From the NCBI RefSeq assembly GCF_026735135.1, contig NZ_JAPQER010000006.1:1-64000 (forward strand): DNA of 64,000 nt. The letters run 5' to 3'. The number at the start of each line of letters is the position of its first letter. Position 1 is the first letter of the stretch. Positions 25,684 through 34,244 of the stretch are shown here, one piece after another. The notes beneath the pieces are model-generated. The model saw nothing but the letters and a program-made list of their open reading frames with translations. It searched no databases and was not told the origin of the DNA. Both the position numbers and the translations under genes were made by a program. The DNA comes from Clostridium aestuarii. Its GTDB lineage: Bacteria > Bacillota > Clostridia > Clostridiales > Clostridiaceae.

Positions 25684-26115
25684 TTAATAAAGCTTTAATA
25701 AAAATTTTGTAAAGGTATCACAAATATACACTATACAATTTTCACTATTAGCTTCTTTATTATCCCAAAACACTATTATTGGTTCTTCTTTATTTGTTCT
25801 ATAATCAAAGCAAATATAATTACCAAATGGATCGGCTGCAAAAGGATATACCTTTGATGGCAAGCTATCTTTAACCCATTTATAAACTTCTAGTATGTTT
25901 TCATATTCATTTAAATCAAAACTAAGTAATACTTTTATAACCGCTCCTTCTTTTTTTGTAAAATCAAATAAGTTTAAAGATGGATATCCTCCATTGTTCT
26001 CCTTTACACATTTTAAATAATCTTCTGGAAATTTCACTCCTAATTTTTCCTGTACTCTATTTATAGTTTCCTGTGATATTTTCTTTGAGGTAAAATCCCA
26101 TTCTAATTTACCCAT
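25684..26115 (-). CDS. SMI1/KNR4 (SUKH) family protein
   Basis: A 143-residue protein with the SUKH pattern: an N-terminal segment with QEKLGVKFPEDYLKCVKENN-GG, then FDFTKKEG, FAADPFGNYICFDYRTN and a C-terminal YICDTFTKFLLKL. Many SUKH proteins are immunity proteins against polymorphic or contact-dependent toxins. No toxin gene is adjacent, so its partner is missing or elsewhere. The ATG follows an AGGGGG site. Confidence 0.8.
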   Translation of the reverse strand: MGKLEWDFTSKKISQETINRVQEKLGVKFPEDYLKCVKENNGGYPSLNLFDFTKKEGAVIKVLLSFDLNEYENILEVYKWVKDSLPSKVYPFAADPFGNYICFDYRTNKEEPIIVFWDNKEANSENCIVYICDTFTKFLLKLY

Positions 26116-26186
26116 ATGAAAGCCCCCTAATTAAAAAATATCTATACATTAATTATACACCTTATTTATATTTTTATATGCATAAT

Positions 26187-26211
26187 AAAAAAAGTGCAAC
26201 GCACTTTTTTT
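26187..26211 (-). terminator. Terminator of the RND/two-component operon
   Basis: Perfect 11-base inverted repeat AAAAAAAGTGC with a 3-base loop, right after the response regulator gene; on the minus strand the stem ends in seven Ts. Confidence 0.85.
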
Positions 26212-26231
26212 AAGTTAAAAACAAACATTAT

Positions 26232-26930
26232 TTAAAATTTTTCAAACCTATACCCTACTCCCCAAATAGTATGTATATATTGTGGGTTTGATGCATCAAA
26301 CTCTATTTTTTCTCTTATGTTCCTTATATGAACAGTTACAGTAGCAATTCCCCCTAAGGAGTCTGTGCCCCATATTCTTTCAAATATTTCTTCTTTAGTA
26401 AATACTCTATTGGGATTACTTGCTAAAAGTGTTAAAACATCAAATTCTTTTGTAGTAAAAGCAACTTCCTTATCATTTACATAAATTCGTCTTGAAGTTT
26501 TATCTATACATAACCCTGTAATTTCTATCATGTTTTTATTTGGTTTTTCACTTCCCAACAAACGCTCATACCTAACAAGATGTGCTTTAACTCTTGCAAC
26601 TAATTCACTCGGACTAAAAGGTTTTGTAATATAATCATCTGCACCTAATCCTAATCCTCTAATTTTATCTATCTCTTCTTTTTTTGCCGAAACCATAAGA
26701 ATAGGGACTTCTTTTTCTGCACGAATTTGTCTGCATATCTCAAAACCATCAACTCCAGGAAGCATTAAATCAAGAATAATTAAATTGTAATCTTTATTTT
26801 TTGCAGCAATCAATCCAGAACTTCCATTGTTATCTATATCTACAAAAAAACCATTGATTTCCAGATAGTCTCTCTCAAGTTCAGCAATACTGACATCATC
26901 CTCAATAATTAAGATTTTTTTCACCACCAT
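26232..26930 (-). CDS. OmpR/PhoB-family response regulator
   Basis: A 232-residue regulator: receiver domain (about 4-118) with acidic pocket EDD, phospho-acceptor Asp54 in ILDLMLPG and the conserved lysine in DDYITKPF. A winged-helix DNA-binding domain follows (about 133-230, ending IWGVGYRFEKF). It overlaps the histidine kinase gene by about 29 bases. The start may be ATG 26930 or a GTG just inside; the AGAGG site favours a start close to 26924-26930. It is the last gene of the RND operon. The 11-bp-spaced repeats at the operon promoter (35841-35878) are a plausible binding site. Confidence 0.92.
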   Translation of the reverse strand: MVVKKILIIEDDVSIAELERDYLEINGFFVDIDNNGSSGLIAAKNKDYNLIILDLMLPGVDGFEICRQIRAEKEVPILMVSAKKEEIDKIRGLGLGADDYITKPFSPSELVARVKAHLVRYERLLGSEKPNKNMIEITGLCIDKTSRRIYVNDKEVAFTTKEFDVLTLLASNPNRVFTKEEIFERIWGTDSLGGIATVTVHIRNIREKIEFDASNPQYIHTIWGVGYRFEKF

Positions 26931-28395
26931 CGCCTCTTTTACTATACTTTTTTAGTTTAAAGAATACACTAGTTCCTTTATTCATTTCACTCTGTGCCCA
27001 CATTTGTCCTCCATGTTCTTCTATTATCTGCTTAGCAATAGCAAGACCTAGCCCATTTCCACCAATAGATGTATTTCTTGATGGATCAGCTCTATAGAAC
27101 CTGTCAAATATAAATGTAAGTGCTTCTTTAGAAATACCTTGACCATTATCTTCTATTTGAACCATAACATCTTCATTTTCTTCCGTAAGCTTTACATTTA
27201 TCTGAGGTATTTCTTTATTCATATATTTAATACAATTTCCTAATATATTCACAATAACTCTTTTAAGTTTTTCTCTATCCCCTCTAACCTCTAAAAGATT
27301 AGTGCTAACACAATAAAAATGAATCTGTATATTTTTCTTTTCCAATTCAAATTTCGTCTCATCTATTATATCCTCAAGATAAGCTTTAATATCTATTATT
27401 TCAAATTTAAAAGGTACCTTCTTTAAGTCAAGTTTAGAGAAAAGGAATAATTCATCAATTAGGTTATCCATATAAACAGCTTTATTATATATTGTATTTA
27501 TATATTTATCCATTTTATCTGGAGTATCCGCTATTCCATCTTTAATTCCTTCAACATATCCCTTAACAGCTGTAATAGGTGTTTTTAAATCATGAGATAT
27601 ATTTGAAATAAGTTCTTTTCTATTTTTTTCATATTGTATATGGCATTGTGATACTTCCATTAATTTTTTTCGCATTTCTTCAAATGACATACACAATTCC
27701 CCTATTTCATCATTTGAATTATACTTAATTTTTTCATTAAACGTCCCTTTTTTAATATCATTTGCTGCATTTTTTAGTTTTTCTATAGGTCTTATAATAC
27801 TTTTAGATACTATAAATGTTAATATACCATTAGTTAATGCTAATATAATAATCATAGATATATGTAAAATAGTATCGTATTTTTTAACAATACTAATATT
27901 ACTTGATAAATCCATTATAACAAACAAACTTCCCTTAATATTTTGTTTGAAATAAAAATCTTTTTGTTGTAAAAGAACAAATCGTTTAGGAGTGCTTATA
28001 TAATGTTTTTGATCTGTAAAGGTAGCTCCAAATTCAGGTAAATACTTTTGTATCTCAATATTTTTTAGTTTTTCAGAACAATATATAATATCATTACCTT
28101 TTTGTATAACTACATTTGCATTTATTTCTTTTAATTTTTCATCTAAATTTTGAAGATAGTTAATATTTTCCAAGCGTTTAGCATTGTCTAATAACTGTAT
28201 ATCTACTTCCCGTGCTATATTCATATATTGCATTAAAATTTTTGCCGCCATCACATCCTTTATTGATGACTCATATCTCATAGGCCTTCTACCTAAATAA
28301 TGAAAAACCATAATATAATTTACTATTAAAGTTAAAATAACAGGTATTATAAGCATAGCAATATATGATTGTCCTAATCGTTTTTTTATAGACAT
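26902..28395 (-). CDS. Sensor histidine kinase
   Basis: A 497-residue membrane kinase. A first helix lies near residues 10-32, an extracytoplasmic domain of about 130 residues follows, and a second helix lies near 178-200. HAMP comes next, then DHp with the phospho-accepting histidine in LISNISHDLKTPITAVKGY, and the HATPase domain with N box, DNGQGIS, FDRFYRAD and GNGLGLAIAKQI. It pairs with the response regulator that overlaps its end. Being in one operon with an RND pump suggests it senses envelope-active compounds; the ligand is unknown. A good AGGAGG precedes the ATG. Confidence 0.93.
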   Translation of the reverse strand: MSIKKRLGQSYIAMLIIPVILTLIVNYIMVFHYLGRRPMRYESSIKDVMAAKILMQYMNIAREVDIQLLDNAKRLENINYLQNLDEKLKEINANVVIQKGNDIIYCSEKLKNIEIQKYLPEFGATFTDQKHYISTPKRFVLLQQKDFYFKQNIKGSLFVIMDLSSNISIVKKYDTILHISMIIILALTNGILTFIVSKSIIRPIEKLKNAANDIKKGTFNEKIKYNSNDEIGELCMSFEEMRKKLMEVSQCHIQYEKNRKELISNISHDLKTPITAVKGYVEGIKDGIADTPDKMDKYINTIYNKAVYMDNLIDELFLFSKLDLKKVPFKFEIIDIKAYLEDIIDETKFELEKKNIQIHFYCVSTNLLEVRGDREKLKRVIVNILGNCIKYMNKEIPQINVKLTEENEDVMVQIEDNGQGISKEALTFIFDRFYRADPSRNTSIGGNGLGLAIAKQIIEEHGGQMWAQSEMNKGTSVFFKLKKYSKRGDGGEKNLNY

Positions 28396-28448
28396 TTGTT
28401 CCTCCTATTTATTAATATATTTAATAGTAAAAGAAGGGACGGATTTTA

Positions 28449-29561
28449 TTATTGAATAAAATCCTTAAATTTTTCAGCTGCTATATAATAATCTATTTCG
28501 GATTGTTTATATGCACATAAAGCTTTTTTGCACTCTTCCTCTGCAGCTTTATATTCTTTATCTGTGGTAAGCCCAATTTGATATTTTGTTTTAGCTGCAT
28601 CTAATAATTTTAAATTTTTATCATAATCAAGTTTTTTACTTTCCATATCATCTTTTATTTTCAATATATTATTATAATCATTTCTTGCTTTAAATTCTAA
28701 GTCTGTTTTTTTATCTTCAATGTCATATTCTAGCTGAATTATTTCATCTTTTAAATCTTCTACTACATCATCTTTATATTTTATTCCTTCTATTGGAACA
28801 TCATCATCAGCATTTAAGTCTACTATATTTTTTTCTTGAACTTTTATCCTTATTTGCTTTTCTAAAGATTTTACTTCATAACTATTTTTCTGTAAATCTT
28901 TTATTATATTTGGTAAGTTAACATTTAGTTTTACTTCAGGAATTTCTTCTTCTTTTAACACAAGTTTATTATTAACATCATTTCCAGATTTCATATTTAA
29001 ATCCATCATCAAACTTTCTTGTTCATGTTGAATCTTTTTTAATTCATTTTGAGCCTTATCTAAATCTAATTCATAGTTTATTAATATATTCTTAGACATA
29101 GTGCCTAATTCTATCTGTCTTTTTACATCCTTTAGCTGTTTACTTACCCTCGTTATTTTACTTTTTTGAACATTAATAACTTCATTTTTTACTAATATTT
29201 CGTAATATAGCTTTTTTACATCTGCTACTAATTCATCTTGTTTATTATTTCTTTCCCATTTAACATTATTTACTTCTAGTTCTTTTTGCATCGGATAAAC
29301 TTCTTCTCTTTTAGCTGTTTCAACATCATTAGCTCCATCTTCATTCTTTTCATCTAAAGATCTACTATATTTTTTTTCTGCAAGACGAATTTTTTCATTA
29401 ATTAAATTTAATTCTGAATTTCTTCCTGTAGTAGATAAAATCATATCTGTCAAGTCCACTGTATTAGATGTATTCGATGTTCCTGATGCTGGTATAAACT
29501 TTAAAGCTAACATACCAGTTAATACAAACCCTGTTACAATTAATGCAATCTTCTTATTCAC
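28449..29561 (-). CDS. TolC-family-like coiled-coil protein, second copy
   Basis: A 370-residue exported or membrane-anchored protein. An N-terminal hydrophobic segment (residues 4-24) is followed by almost continuous charged helices with heptad character, for example KLYYEILVKNEVINVQKSKI and the C-terminal AKTKYQIGLTTDKEYKAAEE. This last pattern (long helix, short turn, YxxG(x)-type repeat) resembles the outer-membrane efflux protein fold. Clostridia lack an outer membrane, so the usual barrel has no place to insert. It has a GTG start after AAAGGAGG and overlaps the preceding TolC-like gene by 8 bases. The TolC relation is judged from pattern and operon context, not from an alignment. Confidence 0.7.
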   Translation of the reverse strand: MNKKIALIVTGFVLTGMLALKFIPASGTSNTSNTVDLTDMILSTTGRNSELNLINEKIRLAEKKYSRSLDEKNEDGANDVETAKREEVYPMQKELEVNNVKWERNNKQDELVADVKKLYYEILVKNEVINVQKSKITRVSKQLKDVKRQIELGTMSKNILINYELDLDKAQNELKKIQHEQESLMMDLNMKSGNDVNNKLVLKEEEIPEVKLNVNLPNIIKDLQKNSYEVKSLEKQIRIKVQEKNIVDLNADDDVPIEGIKYKDDVVEDLKDEIIQLEYDIEDKKTDLEFKARNDYNNILKIKDDMESKKLDYDKNLKLLDAAKTKYQIGLTTDKEYKAAEEECKKALCAYKQSEIDYYIAAEKFKDFIQ

Positions 29562-30975
29562 GACTTGAACCTCCTTTAGGTAAATATGAACTTCCTATTC
29601 CACTTGCAGTTTCCAGCTGATTTAATGCACTTTTATAATCTCTTATAGCCTTGATATAATCAACTTTTGCATTATTATATCCAACTTCTGTATCCCATAA
29701 TTTAGATATAGGTGCCATGCCTTGCTCATAATATACTTTTATATCCTTACACATTTTTTCCATATTTTTTAAGTTCTTATATTTTAAATCTATATTTTCT
29801 TTAGCATCTAACATATGCATATATTTTTTCCTAGTATCCTTCGTTACACTTTTTATTGCCGTATCTAAATTCATCTGTGCTTCTGTAAGGTTTTTATGCA
29901 CTTCTTTCCATTCAATTTCATCATCATCTATATAATCATCCGTAATATCCAATTCTCTTTGTTTTGTATCCAAATCTATTTTAGCTGACTCTATTTCCGC
30001 TCTTTCTTTAAGTGCTTTATTTAAATAGAAATCATATTTTAAAGGTTTTTTCTGAAATTTGCTTTCTTCTTTTATTTCTACGTCTTGCGATGCTTGTAAA
30101 CCTAATTGTTGTTTTAATATCATTTTCATGTTATCTACTTGTTTTTCAAAACTACTTATACTAAGTTCTAATTTTTTCAATTCTATTTCTGCTACATCTC
30201 TTTCAAGTTTAGATACTTGTCCGTTCTCAAATTTAATTAAAAGCTGGTGGTATTCTTTATTTTGAGTATCATATAGTTCTTGCTGAAACTTAAGTCCATC
30301 CTCCATAGCAAGTAGCCCATCATAAATCTGTTCTACTCCTGATTTTATTGCTTCTTCCGTACAAGTTTTCGCCATTTTTAATTGTGTGATTGCCCCTTGA
30401 AGAGCATACCATGTAAAATCTCTTGGTTTAATAAATCTTTGAAATTTTTCTTCTTCTGTATAATCTGGTGGTTCTGATCCAAACATTTTCTGATATGTTT
30501 CAAGCTCTACTTCTTCTTTAGGTGAAAGTTCTAATTTATCCTTTTCTGCCTGTAATTCTGATTTTTTAGCTATTTTTTCCTGTTCTTCTTGTGTTAATGT
30601 TTGTCCTTCATTTTGTTTTTGCTCTAACACTTGAATTTGATCAAGTTCTTTTTCTATTTCTTTAATCTTGTCTAAATTTTTCTTGTTTTTTTTGTAAAGT
30701 TCTTCATAATCGTCAATAGCATCTAATATATCATCCATATTATCACTAAGCTTTTTAGAATTATTAAATTGTCTTACTATACTATTCATCATAAAATCTA
30801 GTTTGGAAATTTTATGATTATCATTTAAAGCCATATCAACAGATTTTTGTTTTGTTAATACTACTTTTTTATTATTTTGCTGTGTAGATGCATAACCTGA
30901 AATTACAGGTAACCCTATTAATGCTATGAGTAGCACTCTCGATATTATTTTTTTTATCAGTTTATCTTTTGCCAT
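29554..30975 (-). CDS. TolC-family-like coiled-coil protein, first copy
   Basis: A 473-residue protein with a signal peptide (to about residue 30, ending ISGYAST). The mature part is long and helical, with the two-fold OEP-like pattern: KFENGQVSKLERDVAEIELK in the first half and YYEQGMAPISKLWDTEVGYN in the second. A highly charged insertion (about 75-160, rich in Lys/Glu/Asp) may be an extra coiled coil. The ATG at 30975 follows GGTGGTGA; a TTG one codon upstream is possible. It lies between the RND pump and a second TolC-like protein. In a monoderm cell it may span the wall as a tube or act as a scaffold; this is inference. Confidence 0.75.
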   Translation of the reverse strand: MAKDKLIKKIISRVLLIALIGLPVISGYASTQQNNKKVVLTKQKSVDMALNDNHKISKLDFMMNSIVRQFNNSKKLSDNMDDILDAIDDYEELYKKNKKNLDKIKEIEKELDQIQVLEQKQNEGQTLTQEEQEKIAKKSELQAEKDKLELSPKEEVELETYQKMFGSEPPDYTEEEKFQRFIKPRDFTWYALQGAITQLKMAKTCTEEAIKSGVEQIYDGLLAMEDGLKFQQELYDTQNKEYHQLLIKFENGQVSKLERDVAEIELKKLELSISSFEKQVDNMKMILKQQLGLQASQDVEIKEESKFQKKPLKYDFYLNKALKERAEIESAKIDLDTKQRELDITDDYIDDDEIEWKEVHKNLTEAQMNLDTAIKSVTKDTRKKYMHMLDAKENIDLKYKNLKNMEKMCKDIKVYYEQGMAPISKLWDTEVGYNNAKVDYIKAIRDYKSALNQLETASGIGSSYLPKGGSSRE

Positions 30976-31002
30976 CAAATCACCACCTACCCCTTTTTTA
31001 TA

Positions 31003-31117
31003 GATAACAGTTGACAGATAACAATTGAAAGTAAGAATAGTTTTTCTACTATATGATTTCTAGTTTTGCACTAGCAAAATATCTTTAACTTTCATCTGTC
31101 ATCTATCAATTGTCAAC
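31003..31117. repeat. MITE-like imperfect palindromic element
   Basis: A roughly 115-base element between the RND gene and the first TolC-like gene. Its ends are inverted: AGTTGACA at 31009-31016 and TGTCAACT at 31111-31118. Inside these are CAATTGAAAGT on one side and ACTTTCAT/CAATTG on the other, with a central hairpin TTTTGC-ACTA-GCAAAA. It has no coding potential. It resembles the small palindromic intergenic repeats common in clostridial genomes; no second copy exists in this window. Confidence 0.55.
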
Positions 31118-31127
31118 TCAATTTGAA

Positions 31128-34100
31128 TTAAACCGCCAAACTTTTATCTACTTTTTTCTTTCCTACTTTATTTCTTAAATCATCAAACAAAGTATAAATT
31201 ACAGGTATAAATATAAGCGTTAATACGGTGGAGAATAACAGCCCTCCTATTACTACTGTTGCCATTGGTGCTTGAGTTTCTCCTCCTTCTCCAAGTCCCA
31301 AGGCCATAGGTAGAAGACCCAAAATAGTTGTTGATGCAGTCATAAGTATAGGTCTAAGTCTTGTTGGCCCTGCAGCAAGAATAGCTTCTTTTCTACCTTC
31401 TCCTTTACTTCTCCTAATATTTATATAGTCTATTAAAACTATAGCATTATTAACTACTATACCAGCAAGAACTATAACTCCTATAAAAGCTGGTACTGAT
31501 AAAGGTCTTCTTGTTATAAATAATCCTAATGCTCCTCCTGCTACTGCTAGTGGTACTGAGAACATAATAACAAATGGATTTAATAAAGATTCAAATTGTG
31601 AAGCCAATATCATATATACTAGTACTACAGCTAGTATTAATGCTAGCAACAAATCATTAAAAGCTTCCATCATATCTTCATTTTCTCCACCAATTTTATA
31701 GCTATAGCCTTCTGGCATATTAATTTTACTTATATTAGCATTTACATCCTTCATAACACTTTTTAAATCTCTTCCATATAATTGTGATGTTACAGTAACT
31801 AATCTTGTTTGACTATCCCTATTTATACTTGAAGGTCCTCTTTTAATTTCCAAATCTGCAACTAAATTCAAAGGAATATTAATGCCTGTTTGTGTTTCAA
31901 CATTAACATTTTCAAGGTTTGATATACTTTGTCTATATATATCATCACCTTTTACCACAACATCTATTTCATCACCATTATCTAATTTATATGTTGTAGC
32001 TTTCTTACCTGAAATTATTGAATTTACCTGATTTGCTATTTGTCCTGCTGTAAGTCCATATTGTGAAGCATTTTTTCTATTTATTTTTATTCTTACTTCA
32101 GGATTTCCATCTCCAAAACTTGATTCAACTTGTCTTGTTCCTTCAACTGAAGCTACTACTTTTTTAAATTGTTCACCTAATTTCCTAAGCGTTTCTAAAT
32201 TATCACCTTTTATTTCTATAGAAACTGGTGCAGAACTCGCTCCCATTCCCATTCCACTATTTGAGCTAAATTTTATTTCTGCTCCTGGTATGTCTTTTGT
32301 TTCTTTTCTTGTCTGATCCATAATATCTTTTACACTTCTGTCTCTTGATTTTATCGATACTAATTTAACATCTAAAGATGCTTTATTTGTACCAGCCTTT
32401 GTTATTCCATTTGAACTTCCACCTATTTGTGTAAATATGGTATCAACTTCATCTGCTTTTCTTAATGTTTTTTCTACTTTATCTACAATTTTATTAGTAT
32501 CAGCTAAACTTGCTCCATTTGGAAGATTTATATTAATTGTAAATTCACCCATGTCATTTGATGGGAAAAATTCAGCACCCACTTTAGTTAAAGATGCCAT
32601 ACTTATGACAAAAACAAGTATTCCTATGATTACTGTAGATTTTCTATGCCCTAATGACCAGTTCAATATCTTTTTATATCTCATCTCTACAGCAAGGAAT
32701 CCTCTTTCAAATATATCTGCAATCTTTCCAAAAGGTCCTTTTTTCCTTACTACGTCTACACCCTCTACTATTTGTTCTTCTTTTAAAAGCTTTGACGAAA
32801 GCATAGGTATAAGTGTAAGCGCTACTACTAATGATGCTACTATTGAAAATACAACTGTCATAGCTAATTCTTTAAACATCATTCCAGTAATACCATTTGT
32901 AAATGCAATTGGAAGAAATACTGCTACAGTTGTAAGAGTAGATGCTACAACTGACATAGTAACCTCGGATGCACCTTCTATTGCTGCTTGTTTTACTGGA
33001 TATCCTTCTTGTATAAATCTATAAATATTTTCAAGCACAACTATAGAGTTATCAACTAACATACCAATTCCCAATGCCAATCCACCAAGTGTCATTAAAT
33101 TCAACGTTATATCATTTGAATATAGCAATGCAAACGTTCCTATTATAGAAACCGGTATAGCTGTACCTATTATTAATGTACTTCTTATATTTCTTAAAAA
33201 TATTAATAAAACTATAACTGCAAGTATACCACCTTGTATAGCAGTATTGCTAACATTAGATATTGATTTATTTATATATTCTGCTTGATCAACTAATATA
33301 TTTATTTTTACATTCGGATAAACTTTTTTTAATTTCTCTATTTCTTTTATTAAGTTTTTTGAAACTTCTACTGTATTGGCATCAGATTGTTTTTTTATAC
33401 TCAAACTTAAACAATTTTTACCATTAGTTGTTGCTATTTCAGTTATTTCTTTGGTATTACGTGTTATAGTAGATATATCTTTTAAATATACTACTCCACC
33501 TGTTTTAAGTGGTATAGGAACTTCTTTTATATCATCTATTGATTTGAATTCTCCTACTGTTCTTATTAACAGTTCTTGATTCCCTTTATCTACTTCTCCA
33601 CTTGGTAAATTCAAGTTTTCTCCACGTAGTATTTGAGAAATGTACTCTATACTAATACCATATCCATGCAATTTTTCTTCATTAATCTTTATCTCTATTT
33701 GTTCTTCAACGCCTCCATTTATATTAACTGAGGCAACACCTTCGGACCTTTCAAGCTTATTCTCAATATTATCTTCTACAAAAGCTTGAAGTTGTGATAA
33801 TTCTTTATATCCGGTTACACTTAAAATCATAACAGCTTGTGCATTAGGATCTATCTTTAAAACCATAGGATCATTTGTATCTTCTGGAAGATATCCTTTT
33901 ATCATGTCTATTTTTTCTCTCATATGCAGTGTGGCAAATTCCATATCTGTTCCAAAATTAAATTCTGCTATAACAACAGAATTTCCTTCTGAATTCATTG
34001 AACTTACATTTTTAATTCCTTCAACAGTTGCCACTGCCTGCTCTATTGGTTTGGTTACGAGTTTTTCTACTTCTTCTGGTCCTACATTTGGATAACTTGT

Positions 34101-34244
34101 AGATACAACCGCTACCGGTACTTCTATTTTAGGTAGCAAATCAATAGATAACCTACTTAAAGATACTGTTCCCAACACTATAATAATAAGTATCATCATA
34201 ATTGTTGTTACAGGTCTTTTAACTGAAAGCTTAGATATTTTCAT
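31128..34244 (-). CDS. RND-family efflux pump (AcrB/SwrC-like)
   Basis: A 1038-residue inner-membrane pump with the RND architecture: helix 1 (VTTIMMILIIIVLGTVSLSR), porter domain, helices 2-6, helix 7, second porter domain and helices 8-12. In the proton-relay helix 4 the motif reads LGIGMLVDNSIVVLENI. It keeps the first relay aspartate, but the second position is Asn. In helix 10, VVNNAIVLIDY has Asn where AcrB has Lys940. Other motifs are normal. The start codon overlaps the adaptor stop (TAATG). Gram-positive relatives such as SwrC export surfactants or fatty acids; the substrate here is unknown. Confidence 0.93.
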   Translation of the reverse strand: MKISKLSVKRPVTTIMMILIIIVLGTVSLSRLSIDLLPKIEVPVAVVSTSYPNVGPEEVEKLVTKPIEQAVATVEGIKNVSSMNSEGNSVVIAEFNFGTDMEFATLHMREKIDMIKGYLPEDTNDPMVLKIDPNAQAVMILSVTGYKELSQLQAFVEDNIENKLERSEGVASVNINGGVEEQIEIKINEEKLHGYGISIEYISQILRGENLNLPSGEVDKGNQELLIRTVGEFKSIDDIKEVPIPLKTGGVVYLKDISTITRNTKEITEIATTNGKNCLSLSIKKQSDANTVEVSKNLIKEIEKLKKVYPNVKINILVDQAEYINKSISNVSNTAIQGGILAVIVLLIFLRNIRSTLIIGTAIPVSIIGTFALLYSNDITLNLMTLGGLALGIGMLVDNSIVVLENIYRFIQEGYPVKQAAIEGASEVTMSVVASTLTTVAVFLPIAFTNGITGMMFKELAMTVVFSIVASLVVALTLIPMLSSKLLKEEQIVEGVDVVRKKGPFGKIADIFERGFLAVEMRYKKILNWSLGHRKSTVIIGILVFVISMASLTKVGAEFFPSNDMGEFTININLPNGASLADTNKIVDKVEKTLRKADEVDTIFTQIGGSSNGITKAGTNKASLDVKLVSIKSRDRSVKDIMDQTRKETKDIPGAEIKFSSNSGMGMGASSAPVSIEIKGDNLETLRKLGEQFKKVVASVEGTRQVESSFGDGNPEVRIKINRKNASQYGLTAGQIANQVNSIISGKKATTYKLDNGDEIDVVVKGDDIYRQSISNLENVNVETQTGINIPLNLVADLEIKRGPSSINRDSQTRLVTVTSQLYGRDLKSVMKDVNANISKINMPEGYSYKIGGENEDMMEAFNDLLLALILAVVLVYMILASQFESLLNPFVIMFSVPLAVAGGALGLFITRRPLSVPAFIGVIVLAGIVVNNAIVLIDYINIRRSKGEGRKEAILAAGPTRLRPILMTASTTILGLLPMALGLGEGGETQAPMATVVIGGLLFSTVLTLIFIPVIYTLFDDLRNKVGKKKVDKSLAV

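Noticed and set aside
26902-26930. A kinase-regulator gene fusion
   Set aside because: The two frames differ; it is an ordinary short overlap of two genes.
32437-33024. A 195-codon plus-strand frame opposite the RND pump gene
   Set aside because: It lies entirely within the pump gene, has no ribosome site and shows the mirrored composition of the coding strand.
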